Part shown: positions 23,132 to 30,893 of the stretch, in pieces
Position numbering within the stretch: position 1 is the first letter of the stretch
Layout of the letters: every line of letters begins with the position of its first letter
From: Clostridia bacterium
GTDB lineage: Bacteria > Bacillota > Clostridia > Christensenellales > Aristaeellaceae
Direction of reading: 5' to 3'
Assembly (NCBI GenBank): GCA_017552535.1
Contig: JAFZPV010000023.1
Span: 1 to 33,786 of the forward strand
Length of the DNA stretch: 33,786 bases
Notes under the pieces: generated by a model
Seen by the model: the letters and a program-made list of their open reading frames with translations, nothing else
Databases searched by the model: none
What the model was told of the DNA's origin: nothing
Translations under genes and position numbers: made by a program

Positions 23132-23164
23132 CCATATACTGCAGCAAAATGGAGGGGAAGTGCT

Positions 23165-24148
23165 TTGAGCGTAAAAATGCGCGTGGACGTAAAAGTCCGT
23201 AAGCTGCGCTTCAAAAGTACCTATGTGTACTTTTGTGTCTACACGCCCGAAACGGTAAAGATCAAATACCGCGTCGCGTTCATCGGCTCTCCCGTGTGCG
23301 ATACCCTTGCGTTCAACCAGCTCTGCCGCGATATGGCGGGCAAAGGCTGCCTGTGCGTCAGCATCGATCTTCCCGGTTTTGGAAACAGCTCGGTCATGGC
23401 TGAGCAGACCAACGCCTACCGCGCCCAGATCATCTGGGGCATACTGGATGATGTGGACTTTGGCCGGAACGAAGATCTTGGCAAATGGCATCTGGTGAGC
23501 CACGGTTCCAGCTGCGGCACCGTGCTGGAAATGACGCGCACACAGCCAAACAGCGTGCTGAGCCGCACCCTCATCGCCCCGGTATCCCACCGCTTCGGCT
23601 TCACCAGCCACGAATACCGCATGAGCGGCCTGCGCAAGTGGTTTTACCGTCAGGTATACAACTATTATATCGAGGACAGAGGGCGCTTTAACGACAAGCT
23701 GAAAACCGTTTTCGGCTACGAGCTGCCCAGGGAACGTGCGGATAAACTGTACGAGCAGTTCAGCAGCCCGGGATTTCTGGAAACGATGATCAAGCTTCTG
23801 GAAAACGGGTTTTATATCAACGAAGGCGCTTTCGACGTGAAAGGCCCCCTGATCCTGATCTACGGCTCCAGAGACCCGTTCCGCGCCGATACGTATGCCA
23901 TGGTGCGGGCGCTGGACGACCCGGAACGGGCTCACGGCCACCGCCTGGACCAGCCGCTGGAAAACTATCAGCGCAAGCGCGAGTACATGGAAGTGCATCA
24001 GCTGCCTGCGGGCCACGTTCCCATGGGGGATAAATACAAAACCCAGCAGGCCGACAAAGATGCCACGTTCAACGCCGCCATCATGCAGTTCCTGCTGGGC
24101 CTGATGATGGAACTGGACGGAACGGTCAAGACCGTAAAAAAGAAATAA
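23165..24148 (+). CDS. Alpha/beta-fold hydrolase
   Basis: A 327-residue predicted serine hydrolase, cytoplasmic. The nucleophile elbow is HGSSCG with S116, an Asp is in IYGSRDPF and the His is in PAGHVPMG, giving a plausible Ser-Asp-His triad. Between strands lies DLPGFGNSS, typical of esterase/epoxide-hydrolase-like folds. The substrate is unknown. The start is taken as the TTG at 23165 because GGAGGGG lies 7 nt upstream. The next in-frame ATG is at 23177, and longer readings would include the promoter and repeat. It stands as a single gene between repeat copy 2 and the redox operon. Confidence 0.8.
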   Translation: MSVKMRVDVKVRKLRFKSTYVYFCVYTPETVKIKYRVAFIGSPVCDTLAFNQLCRDMAGKGCLCVSIDLPGFGNSSVMAEQTNAYRAQIIWGILDDVDFGRNEDLGKWHLVSHGSSCGTVLEMTRTQPNSVLSRTLIAPVSHRFGFTSHEYRMSGLRKWFYRQVYNYYIEDRGRFNDKLKTVFGYELPRERADKLYEQFSSPGFLETMIKLLENGFYINEGAFDVKGPLILIYGSRDPFRADTYAMVRALDDPERAHGHRLDQPLENYQRKREYMEVHQLPAGHVPMGDKYKTQQADKDATFNAAIMQFLLGLMMELDGTVKTVKKK

Positions 24149-24160
24149 AAAGGATCTGCT

Positions 24161-24219
24161 GCCGCGCTTTACTGCGCGGCGTTGCATATCAGGCGGCGCG
24201 CAGCTTAAAGACGCGCGCC
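24161..24219 (+). other. Two GC-rich hairpins between the hydrolase and the redox operon
   Basis: GCCGCGC/GCGCGGC with a 6-nt loop (24161-24180) and GGCGCGC/GCGCGCC (24195-24201, 24213-24219) with an 11-nt loop. Neither has a clear T-tract. The first may be a weak terminator or 3'-end stabiliser. A weak TTGCAT-N17-TTAAAG promoter overlaps the second. Confidence 0.4.
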
Positions 24220-24242
24220 ATATCACAGAAAGGAAAACACGT

Positions 24243-26000
24243 ATGAAAAAAGCATTCTTGTCTTTGCTTCTTGCTGTCGCCGTGCTGCTTTCGATGAGCG
24301 TTCTCGGCGAAATGAACGATCCCGAAGCTTTGCTCGGCGAGCCCATGCTGGACTTCACCGTGACTACCATCGAGGGTGAAGTGTTCACGCTTTCCGAAGT
24401 GCTTGCTTCCAAAAAAGCCGTGATGATCAACCTGTGGGCCACCTGGTGCGGGCCCTGTGAGATGGAGTTTCCCTTCATCCAGGAGGCCTATGAACTGTAC
24501 CAAAACGACGTGGAGATCATCGCCCTGTCCGTGGAAAAGAATGACACGGATGAGGTGCTTGCATCCTACGCGCTTTCCCATGGCATGACCTTCCCTGTTG
24601 CGGGCGGGACCGGGACCGGGCTGAGAGAGATGTTCGTCACGGAAGGCATACCGACCACTGTGCTGGTGGACCGTTTCGGCAATATCGTTCTCATCGAAGT
24701 GGGTGCACAGACCTCCGCCGATCCTTTTACCGCCGTTTTTGATGTACTGACTTCTGACAGCTACGATCAGACTGTGATTCTGAACGGCTTTCCCAGGCCG
24801 AAGCCGAGCGCGAAAGGCAGCGATGCAGGGCTTATGGCGCAGGCCGTCGGAATGCCCGTGTCCGTATCCGATGACGAGTATATGTGGCCCTTTGAGGTGA
24901 ACGAGAAAAACGGAAAGGCCTGCATCTCGGCCACGAACGCCGGCCGCAACGAAAGCTGCGCCGAAGTGCTTCTGATCACGGACGCCCGGGAGGGCGACGC
25001 CCTGCGCTTTGGCGCCTGCGTATCCAGCGAAAAGGCCTTCGACCGTTTCAGCGTATGGCTGGACGGGGAGCGCGTAAAGGGCTTCTCCGGCGAAACGGAT
25101 TGGTTCACCTACGCGATCAGGCTCCACGAGGGCGAGAACAGGATCGCGTTCCGCTATGAAAAGGACGCCATGGACGGACACGGGGATGACACTGTGTACC
25201 TGGCGGAATTCGAGCTGCTCTCGGGAGAAGACGCTTCAAAAGCGCTGGAAGAAATCTCCGCATATCCATATGCCGAGAAGACGGAGATCTTCCTTTTGAA
25301 CGAGAACGCCAGGGAGATCCGCTTTCTGGACGAAAACGGCTCCGAGGACACCATCGACATGCTGATCGGCGCGGACCTGAAATACTATATACTCAACGAC
25401 GACAGCGCCGTTCTGAACGCCGCCATCGCCGAAGGGACAGATCCGGAATATGTGCTGGTCTATTCCAACTGCGACGGCAGCAGCTGGAGTGCGGACGATT
25501 TTCTGAAAGGCCCCTTCGTGGGCATGGTTGATTCCATGGAAGCAAGCGGCTATCCCTACTCCATGTTCATCCTTTACAGCGACCTGGACGTGCTGGACGG
25601 CATCGTCGTGATGGTGGACGAGATGAACGCCAACGCGTTTGAGGAAGAGCTGAACGGGTACGGCGCGGAACTGCATTACGTGTACGCGGACGGCGCCGAA
25701 AGGGGTTCGGACGAACTGGCCGGCGGTTCGTTTGGAAAAGGGACGGTCACATATACCGCGGTGTTCGTGGACCAGAACGGAGAGCCCGTGCCGGGCTGCA
25801 TCGTCAATTTCTGTACGGACGAGATGTGCGTGCCCGCCATCGCGGACGAAAACGGATACGCCGTGTTTGAAGGCCTGCCCATCACCTATCACCTGCAGGT
25901 GATCAGGGTACCCGACGGATACGAATACGACACCGCCCAGGAGCTTTTCGTCTCCGCGGAAGAAGACGACAAGATCGTGTTCACGGTAACGAAGAAATAA
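24243..26000 (+). CDS. Secreted multidomain TlpA-type thiol-disulfide oxidoreductase
   Basis: A 585-residue exported protein. After a signal sequence (about 1-22) comes a thioredoxin-like TlpA/ResA domain (about 30-175) with the redox motif WCGPC (C69, C72) and the cis-proline segment EGIPTTVLVD. Residues about 200-335 look like a beta-sandwich. Then follows an alpha/beta-looking segment, and the C-terminal 85 residues resemble a prealbumin/Cna-B-type sandwich containing the cysteines GCIVNFCTDEMC. TlpA proteins usually end after the thioredoxin fold at 170-200 residues, so the tail is unusual. AAAGGA lies before the ATG. It opens the four-gene redox module and should exchange disulfides outside the membrane. 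Whether it is released or wall-bound is unclear; no LPxTG or lipobox is seen. Confidence 0.82.
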   Translation: MKKAFLSLLLAVAVLLSMSVLGEMNDPEALLGEPMLDFTVTTIEGEVFTLSEVLASKKAVMINLWATWCGPCEMEFPFIQEAYELYQNDVEIIALSVEKNDTDEVLASYALSHGMTFPVAGGTGTGLREMFVTEGIPTTVLVDRFGNIVLIEVGAQTSADPFTAVFDVLTSDSYDQTVILNGFPRPKPSAKGSDAGLMAQAVGMPVSVSDDEYMWPFEVNEKNGKACISATNAGRNESCAEVLLITDAREGDALRFGACVSSEKAFDRFSVWLDGERVKGFSGETDWFTYAIRLHEGENRIAFRYEKDAMDGHGDDTVYLAEFELLSGEDASKALEEISAYPYAEKTEIFLLNENAREIRFLDENGSEDTIDMLIGADLKYYILNDDSAVLNAAIAEGTDPEYVLVYSNCDGSSWSADDFLKGPFVGMVDSMEASGYPYSMFILYSDLDVLDGIVVMVDEMNANAFEEELNGYGAELHYVYADGAERGSDELAGGSFGKGTVTYTAVFVDQNGEPVPGCIVNFCTDEMCVPAIADENGYAVFEGLPITYHLQVIRVPDGYEYDTAQELFVSAEEDDKIVFTVTKK

Positions 26001-26006
26001 AACGAC

Positions 26007-26031
26007 GGCATCCGCGATTCCCGCGGATGCC
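26007..26031 (+). other. Perfect 10-bp hairpin after the multidomain TlpA gene
   Basis: GGCATCCGCG, a 5-nt loop (ATTCC) and CGCGGATGCC, starting 6 bp after the stop. The following TGTTC is a poor T-tract, so partial termination or a translational effect on the next gene is possible. It covers the ATG at 26027, making that start unlikely. Confidence 0.55.
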
Positions 26032-26044
26032 TGTTCAGCAGGAT

Positions 26045-26491
26045 ATGAAAAAAGAAAAAAAGGCGCCGAGTATCTGGAATACGGTCTTCAGTGTGCTTTT
26101 GGCGGCCCTGTGCCTCGGGCTCATGGGGGCGTGCGTATACATTTACCGGGCGGGAACGGCGCCCGGCGTGGACGTGCTTGACAGGCAGGCGCATTTTGCC
26201 CTGGCCGCGAAGAAGGTCTGCTCTGCCGCCCTGCCCTTTGCGCTTCTGACGTTTTTGTGCGCCCTGGCGGCGGGTTTCCTGGGCGGCAGGGCGAAGGAAA
26301 AGCGCTTTTCTTCCATGTCGGCGCGCACAAAAAAAATGCCGGGCCCGGAAAAGAAGCTGTCCGGGTACGCGTATGTTTTCGTGTACGCGCTCGCGCTGGT
26401 CCTGATCCTTCTGGGAATACTGAACGGCGGGCTTCGGGACGTTCTGATCAAAGCTGTAAATATCTGTACGGAGTGCATCGGCCTTGGCTAA
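26045..26491 (+). CDS. CD1871A-like CXXC membrane protein
   Basis: A 148-residue protein with three predicted membrane helices: about 14-34, a second near 60-85, and the last near 110-135. It ends in KAVNICTECIGLG. This CxxC-containing C-terminus is the mark of the CD1871A family of Clostridia, normally a much shorter protein; here an extra helix-containing N-terminal region is attached. The pair of cysteines at the membrane face is suited to relaying electrons. The start at 26045 is preferred over the ATG at 26027, which lies in a hairpin, though the ribosome binding site is weak for either. The downstream Fe-S gene overlaps its end by 8 nt. Confidence 0.75.
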   Translation: MKKEKKAPSIWNTVFSVLLAALCLGLMGACVYIYRAGTAPGVDVLDRQAHFALAAKKVCSAALPFALLTFLCALAAGFLGGRAKEKRFSSMSARTKKMPGPEKKLSGYAYVFVYALALVLILLGILNGGLRDVLIKAVNICTECIGLG

Positions 26492-27395
26492 GATCGCAGA
26501 CTGGTTCCGCCGCCACGCGCCGGACAAAAGAAAACTCATCCAGCTGTACGCAGCGGTTTTGTACAATGCCCATGTGAAGGGCTTTATCACGGGACAGATA
26601 TACACGGGCAGGCTGAAAAGCCTGTGCGTGCCGGGACTCAACTGTTATTCCTGCCCCGGCGCGGTGGGCGCCTGTCCTTTGGGCGCGCTGCAGAACGCTC
26701 TGGCCGCGTCCTCAAACCGCGCGCCCTTCTATGTGCTGGGCATCCTTCTGGTGTACGGCATTACGCTGGGACGCACGGTGTGCGGCTGGCTGTGCCCGGC
26801 GGGATGGATGCAGGAGCTTATTTACCGCCTGCCCACGCCAAAGACAGAAAAAAGCCGCTTCACGCGCGCGCTGAGCAAGCTGAAGTATTTCATCCTGGCG
26901 GTGCTGGTGATCGCTCTGCCCTTATGGAACGGCCTTAAGGGACTGCCCCTGCCCGCCTTCTGCAAGTACATCTGCCCCGCGGGCACGCTGGAAGGCGCGG
27001 TGGCGCTTCTGATCCATCCCGCCAACGGCGACAGGCTGTCCATGCTGGGGCTGCTGTTCACGGTGAAGCTGATCGTACTGATCGGCCTTATACTGTTTGC
27101 GGTTTTCGTGTACCGGGCGTTCTGCCGGTTTGTATGTCCGCTGGGCGCCATATACGGCCTGTTCAACCGCTTTTCCCTTCTGGGCGTAAAGGTGGAAACA
27201 TCAAAGTGCACCTCATGCGGAAGATGCGTGCATACCTGCAAAATGGACGTCGCGCACGTGGGAGACCGCGAATGCATCCAGTGCGGTGAATGCGTACGGC
27301 AGTGCCCTGAAAAGGCGATACGCTTTAAAGCCGGCAAATGGACGCCCATGGGCCCGGAGATAAAAACAGATGAAGAACAAATACAGAAAGCTTGA
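26484..27395 (+). CDS. Membrane 4Fe-4S electron-transfer protein (NapH/CcoG-like)
   Basis: A 303-residue membrane protein with about five helices and many cysteines. The N-terminal half has CYSCPGAVGACPLG (C54, C57, C64), CGWLCPAG, CKYICPAG and CRFVCPLG, the repeated CxxxCPxG pattern of NapH-type proteins. The C-terminus (236-303) is a soluble ferredoxin domain with two full 4Fe-4S motifs (C242, C245, C248, C252 and C264, C267, C270, C274). It should accept electrons in the cytosol and pass them through the membrane. The TTG at 26484 is the only reasonable start, overlapping the previous stop, with GGAG about 10 nt upstream. The following gene starts inside its end. Confidence 0.87.
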   Translation: MAKIADWFRRHAPDKRKLIQLYAAVLYNAHVKGFITGQIYTGRLKSLCVPGLNCYSCPGAVGACPLGALQNALAASSNRAPFYVLGILLVYGITLGRTVCGWLCPAGWMQELIYRLPTPKTEKSRFTRALSKLKYFILAVLVIALPLWNGLKGLPLPAFCKYICPAGTLEGAVALLIHPANGDRLSMLGLLFTVKLIVLIGLILFAVFVYRAFCRFVCPLGAIYGLFNRFSLLGVKVETSKCTSCGRCVHTCKMDVAHVGDRECIQCGECVRQCPEKAIRFKAGKWTPMGPEIKTDEEQIQKA

Positions 27396-27945
27396 ATTGG
27401 CTGCCTGGACGCTGGCCTTTGCCGTCCTGGCGCTTACGCTGGTGTTTGTCAATCTGCCGGGCACCGCGCCCACGTCCGCCCCGGACCCGCAGCCGGCGGA
27501 AGATGACGGCATACCCGTGGGGAGCCAGGTAGGCCAGCGGGCGCCGGACTTTGCCCTCTCCACCGTGTACGGAGAAAACTGGCAGCTGTCCGCTATGCGC
27601 GGCAGGGCGGTCATCATCAACCTGTGGGCCACATGGTGCAATCCCTGCGTAAAGGAACTGCCGTATTTCCAGACCGTGGCGGAAAAGTACCCTGACGACG
27701 TAGCGGTGCTGGCCATCCATTCGGACCTCGTCACCGACGACGTGAAGGCGTTTTTGGATAAACGGGATTTTACGCTGCCCTTCGCGGTGGACGAAAGCGG
27801 CGAAGTGATAACCTCCCTCGGCGGCTCGGTGATGCTGCCCCAGACGATCGTGATCGACAGAAGGGGCGTGATCACCTACAACCAGGCGGGCAGCGTTGAC
27901 CTGGAAAAGCTCACGCTGCTGGCGGAAGCGGCGATGGGAGAATAA
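27370..27945 (+). CDS. Membrane-anchored TlpA/ResA-type thioredoxin
   Basis: A 191-residue protein with one N-terminal membrane helix (about 10-30), a Pro/Ala linker (31-48) and an extracytoplasmic thioredoxin-like domain. The redox motif is WCNPC (C90, C93) in VIINLWATWCNPC, and the cis-proline segment is VMLPQTIVIDRRG. The C-N-P-C centre differs from the C-G-P-C of its larger partner, so the two probably have different redox potentials. The gene overlaps the Fe-S gene by 26 nt. It probably takes electrons from the CXXC/Fe-S membrane proteins and reduces disulfides outside. A family-level alternative is cytochrome c maturation, but no heme genes are near. Confidence 0.88.
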   Translation: MKNKYRKLELAAWTLAFAVLALTLVFVNLPGTAPTSAPDPQPAEDDGIPVGSQVGQRAPDFALSTVYGENWQLSAMRGRAVIINLWATWCNPCVKELPYFQTVAEKYPDDVAVLAIHSDLVTDDVKAFLDKRDFTLPFAVDESGEVITSLGGSVMLPQTIVIDRRGVITYNQAGSVDLEKLTLLAEAAMGE

Positions 27946-27977
27946 TGCCCGCAGAGAAGCAGGCGCCTGACCGGGGC

Positions 27978-28006
27978 TTGCCATTTGGCAGGGGACGTTG
28001 TATAAT
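27978..28006 (+). promoter_or_regulatory. Sigma-A promoter for the zinc-ribbon protein
   Basis: TTGCCA (27978-27983), 17 bp, TATAAT (28001-28006), about 65 bp before the ATG. Confidence 0.75.
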
Positions 28007-28071
28007 AAAAGCGGCTCAAACGGCGAAAAACGGATGCGTTTCAGTTTTGCCGGCAGCCGGGAGGTAAGAAT

Positions 28072-28419
28072 ATGAATTACTGCATGAAATGCGAACATGT
28101 TTTTGAAGGAGAAAGCGAATGCCCCTTCTGCGGCAGCAAAAAAGTGCGCGCGCCGCAAAACGAAGACCTTTGTTTTCTCACTGAGAAGGGCAGCATGTGG
28201 AGCGAGATGCTCTCCGACGTGCTTATGCAAAACGGCGTAAAGTTTTTAAAGCGCGGCAACCTCGGCGCGGGCCTGGCCACCATGGTGGGACGGGTGCTGG
28301 AAAGCGACCGCTTTTACGTGACGTACGAGGATTATGCGGCCGCCTGTGAGATCGTTAGCGAGCTGTTCAGCGGCGAGAGCGGCGAACCCGTGGAAAACGC
28401 GGACGAAACGGAAGCGTAA
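28072..28419 (+). CDS. Small zinc-ribbon protein, DUF2007-like C-terminal half
   Basis: A 115-residue protein. The first 22 residues form a zinc ribbon with CMKC and CPFC knuckles. The middle (about 33-95) reads like the small alpha/beta domain of DUF2007-type 'putative signal-transducing' proteins, around WSEMLSDVLMQNGVKFL and FYVTYEDYAAACEIVSELF. The last 15 residues are acidic. GGGAGGT lies 6 nt before the ATG. It is a single-gene unit with its own promoter and a strong terminator. A molecular role is not established for this group. Confidence 0.75.
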   Translation: MNYCMKCEHVFEGESECPFCGSKKVRAPQNEDLCFLTEKGSMWSEMLSDVLMQNGVKFLKRGNLGAGLATMVGRVLESDRFYVTYEDYAAACEIVSELFSGESGEPVENADETEA

Positions 28420-28442
28420 GCGCACGAATAAGCATCTGAATG

Positions 28443-28470
28443 AAAACGGAGGGGCTGTCCCCTCCGTTTT
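28443..28470. terminator. Bidirectional terminator between zinc-ribbon and acetyltransferase genes
   Basis: AAAACGGAGGGG, a CTGT loop and CCCCTCCGTTTT: a perfect 12-bp stem with A- and T-rich ends on both strands, between converging genes. Confidence 0.9.
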
Positions 28471-28490
28471 CGGTTGATGTCGTTTTGCGG

Positions 28491-29024
28491 CTATTGCTCC
28501 CGCCGCGCAAGGTATTCCTCCCGCAGCATGCCGTATACGATCACGTCGTCCGGGCCTTCGTCCGTATACAGGTGGCGGCGCAGAACGCCCTCCTTCACAA
28601 AGCCCGCGCGCTCGTACAGATGTACGGCGCGTTGGTTTTTGAAGGCGCATTTCAGGTACAGGCGCTGATAGCCTTTCTGCAAAAATGCGTAATCCAAAAG
28701 CAGCTTCAGGGCCTGAAGGGCGTATCCCCTGCCGCGGGCGCCCGGCAAAAGCACCAGGGCCAGCTCGGCCTTTTTTGCGCGCCCGTCCGGAAGCAGCAGG
28801 CTGCATTCGCCCAGATATTCGCCCGTGTCCGCAAAAGAAACGGCAAAGCGTTCCCCGGTGAATTCGCCGTCCAGCTGGAGGGCGATCCTCTCCTTTGCGT
28901 CTTCCAGACTTACGGGGTTTTCAAATCCCCCGCCGAGATAGCGCACGGTATCTTTGTCGTTCATCCAAAGGCACACGCGCGGCGCGTCCTCAAGGCGCAG
29001 GGGACGCAGAACGATGTCTGTCAT
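28491..29024 (-). CDS. GNAT-family N-acetyltransferase (RimJ/RimL-like)
   Basis: A 177-residue acetyl-CoA-dependent acetyltransferase. The N-terminus (IVLRPLRLEDA) and WMND match RimJ-like members. The acetyl-CoA pyrophosphate loop is LLPGARGRGYALQAL (about 92-106), and NQRAVHLYERAGFVKEG is the conserved C-terminal motif. The substrate may be a protein N-terminus or a small amine; it cannot be read. It begins 3 nt after the stop of the homocysteine-methyltransferase-like gene, so the two are co-transcribed. Confidence 0.88.
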   Translation of the reverse strand: MTDIVLRPLRLEDAPRVCLWMNDKDTVRYLGGGFENPVSLEDAKERIALQLDGEFTGERFAVSFADTGEYLGECSLLLPDGRAKKAELALVLLPGARGRGYALQALKLLLDYAFLQKGYQRLYLKCAFKNQRAVHLYERAGFVKEGVLRRHLYTDEGPDDVIVYGMLREEYLARREQ

Positions 29025-29027
29025 GCT

Positions 29028-30224
29028 TTATTCTGCAAGCAGCGCGCCGTACGCCGCGGCTGCCTTCGGGCAGCCCTTCACGGCGGCGCGGCCCGGGTAT
29101 ACCCGAAGCAGGGCTTCGGTCTTCTCCTCGTCGTGCCCTTCGATGCACAGCGGGAGCTTGGTATAGGAAGCCAACTCCAGGATCTGCTCGCAGGTGAATT
29201 CCTCGTCCGATACCGTGAGGATGGTTGTATCTTCGTCGGCATCGTACGCGTCCTCGGGATCGCTGATGGTCTCTGGACATTCGAGCGCGGAAAGGGCGTC
29301 AAAGCTTTCCCGGGCGGAAGAAAGATACTGCTTTTGCTCAATGGCGGCGGGCGGCGTTCTTTGGGTAAGCGGCTTCATCAGGCGGATATGCTCGGGGGTG
29401 GTGCCGCAGCAGCCGCCGATCAGTCCCGCACCCGCGTCCATGATGCGCTGCATGCCCGAAAGCATGCGCTCGGGGCCGAAGGGATAAGTCACACTGCCGT
29501 CCGGGTGCGTTACGGGCAGGCCGGCGTTTGGCTGCACGGCGATGGGCAGGCAGGTGATCTTCCGTGCGCGCTCCACGCAGGCCGTCAGTTCGTCCGGGCC
29601 CACGGAGCAGTTGAAGCCGAAAGCCGCCGCGCCCGCTGCCTGGACCGATACCGCGCAGGCCTCCAGGCTGGCGCCGGTGAGGGTGCGGCCCTTTTCGTTC
29701 ACGGAGAAGGAAACGATGGCCTCCAGGCCCGCCTTTCTGGCGGCGAGGCAGGCGGCGCGGGCTTCCGCCAGATCCGTCTGGGTCTCGATGAAAGCAAAGT
29801 CCGCGCCGGCTTCCTTTCCGATGGCGGCCTGGGCATAGAACCAGGAGAACACGTCCTCAAAGCTCCATTTGCCAACGGGGTGCATGAATTCGCCGGTAGG
29901 CCCCATGTCCAGTGCCACCAGCGCCTTGTCCCCGGCGGCTTCCTTTGCCAAAAGCACTGCCGCGCGGGTAAAGCGTTCGCCCTGGCCCGCTCTGCCCTTG
30001 TGGGACAGCACCGGTTCCGTGGAACCGAAGGTGTCGGCGATCAGGATGTCCGCGCCGGCGTCCAGGTAGGCCCGGTGGATATCCAGGATCACGCCGGGCT
30101 GCGTGACCGCCAGCTCGTCCGGACAGGGGGTGGGATAGCCCATGGACGAAAGCAGCGCGCCCATGCTGCCGTCTGATAAAAGGACGGATGCGGAAAGAAG
30201 GGAAGAAAGAGATTTTTTGTTCAT
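29028..30224 (-). CDS. Homocysteine S-methyltransferase-domain protein with a short extra C-terminal module
   Basis: A 398-residue protein. Residues 1-290 are the Hcy-binding barrel that transfers a methyl group to homocysteine, with the zinc ligands C206 (FNCSVGP), C272 and C273 (GGCCGTTP). After an acidic linker, residues about 335-398 (from VSDEEFTCEQI to the end, including PLCIEGHDEEKTEALL and YPGRAAVKGC) resemble the first part of the pterin-binding domain of cobalamin-dependent methionine synthase. The rest of that domain and the B12 domain are missing. It may be a shortened MetH relative working with separate subunits. AGGA precedes the ATG. The acetyltransferase gene follows. Confidence 0.82.
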   Translation of the reverse strand: MNKKSLSSLLSASVLLSDGSMGALLSSMGYPTPCPDELAVTQPGVILDIHRAYLDAGADILIADTFGSTEPVLSHKGRAGQGERFTRAAVLLAKEAAGDKALVALDMGPTGEFMHPVGKWSFEDVFSWFYAQAAIGKEAGADFAFIETQTDLAEARAACLAARKAGLEAIVSFSVNEKGRTLTGASLEACAVSVQAAGAAAFGFNCSVGPDELTACVERARKITCLPIAVQPNAGLPVTHPDGSVTYPFGPERMLSGMQRIMDAGAGLIGGCCGTTPEHIRLMKPLTQRTPPAAIEQKQYLSSARESFDALSALECPETISDPEDAYDADEDTTILTVSDEEFTCEQILELASYTKLPLCIEGHDEEKTEALLRVYPGRAAVKGCPKAAAAYGALLAE

Positions 30225-30293
30225 ACTCGTATCCTGCCGTTTTTTATTCTGATATCATGAACGGCCGCGCCGTGGGGGCGTACGACCGTACGT

Positions 30294-30893
30294 TTACAGA
30301 TCCAAACCAAACGCGGTCTTTATGTGTTCCACCGCGGCCAGGAGGCCTTTTGAGATATCGCCTACGCTCATGGCGAACGCGTCCGGGTGCCGGGCCGCCT
30401 GCTCGGTACAGAAAGGCACGTGGATGAAGCCCGCGGGAACGGAAGTATCCTTCAGTTCGTATAAAACGCTGTACATCACGTCGTTGCATACGAAGCGCCC
30501 CGCGCTTTCTGATACATAAGCAGGAATGCCCTTGCGCTGAATGGCTTTAGCGATAGCTTCTGCGCCGAAGCGGCTTTCGAGTTTTTCCGGCCCGCCGGAC
30601 AGCACGGGATCATCCAGGCAGATTTTGCCCGCGTTGTCCGGAGACGAAGACGAACGCAGGTTGAAGGCGTACTTTTCGGGCGTGATGCCCTTTCGTCCGC
30701 CCGCCTGGCCCGTGCAGATCACCGCGTGAGGCTGAAGGCGGCGGATCTCATCCGCCGCCATGCGCGCCGCACGGCCATATTCCACGGGAAGGATAAGGGT
30801 CCGGATGCTGCTTTCCTCCAGAGAACGCACGGCCAGCTCCGCGGGATTGACGCTTTCGCCCCCAAAGGGCTCAAAGGCGGTTAGCAGGATCAC
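30294..30893 (-). CDS. pcp: Pyroglutamyl-peptidase I (C15 cysteine peptidase)
   Basis: A 199-residue cytoplasmic peptidase that removes N-terminal pyroglutamate from peptides. The N-terminus [16 protein letters not shown] is typical. The catalytic triad is E73 ([10 protein letters not shown]), C136 ([11 protein letters not shown]) and H158 (GFIHVP). It starts at a GTG whose last two bases overlap the recA TGA stop (GTGA), so translation is coupled to recA, an unusual partner. About 70 bp separate it from the next gene, with small inverted repeats but no clear T-tract terminator. Confidence 0.93.
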   Translation of the reverse strand: MILLTAFEPFGGESVNPAELAVRSLEESSIRTLILPVEYGRAARMAADEIRRLQPHAVICTGQAGGRKGITPEKYAFNLRSSSSPDNAGKICLDDPVLSGGPEKLESRFGAEAIAKAIQRKGIPAYVSESAGRFVCNDVMYSVLYELKDTSVPAGFIHVPFCTEQAARHPDAFAMSVGDISKGLLAAVEHIKTAFGLDL

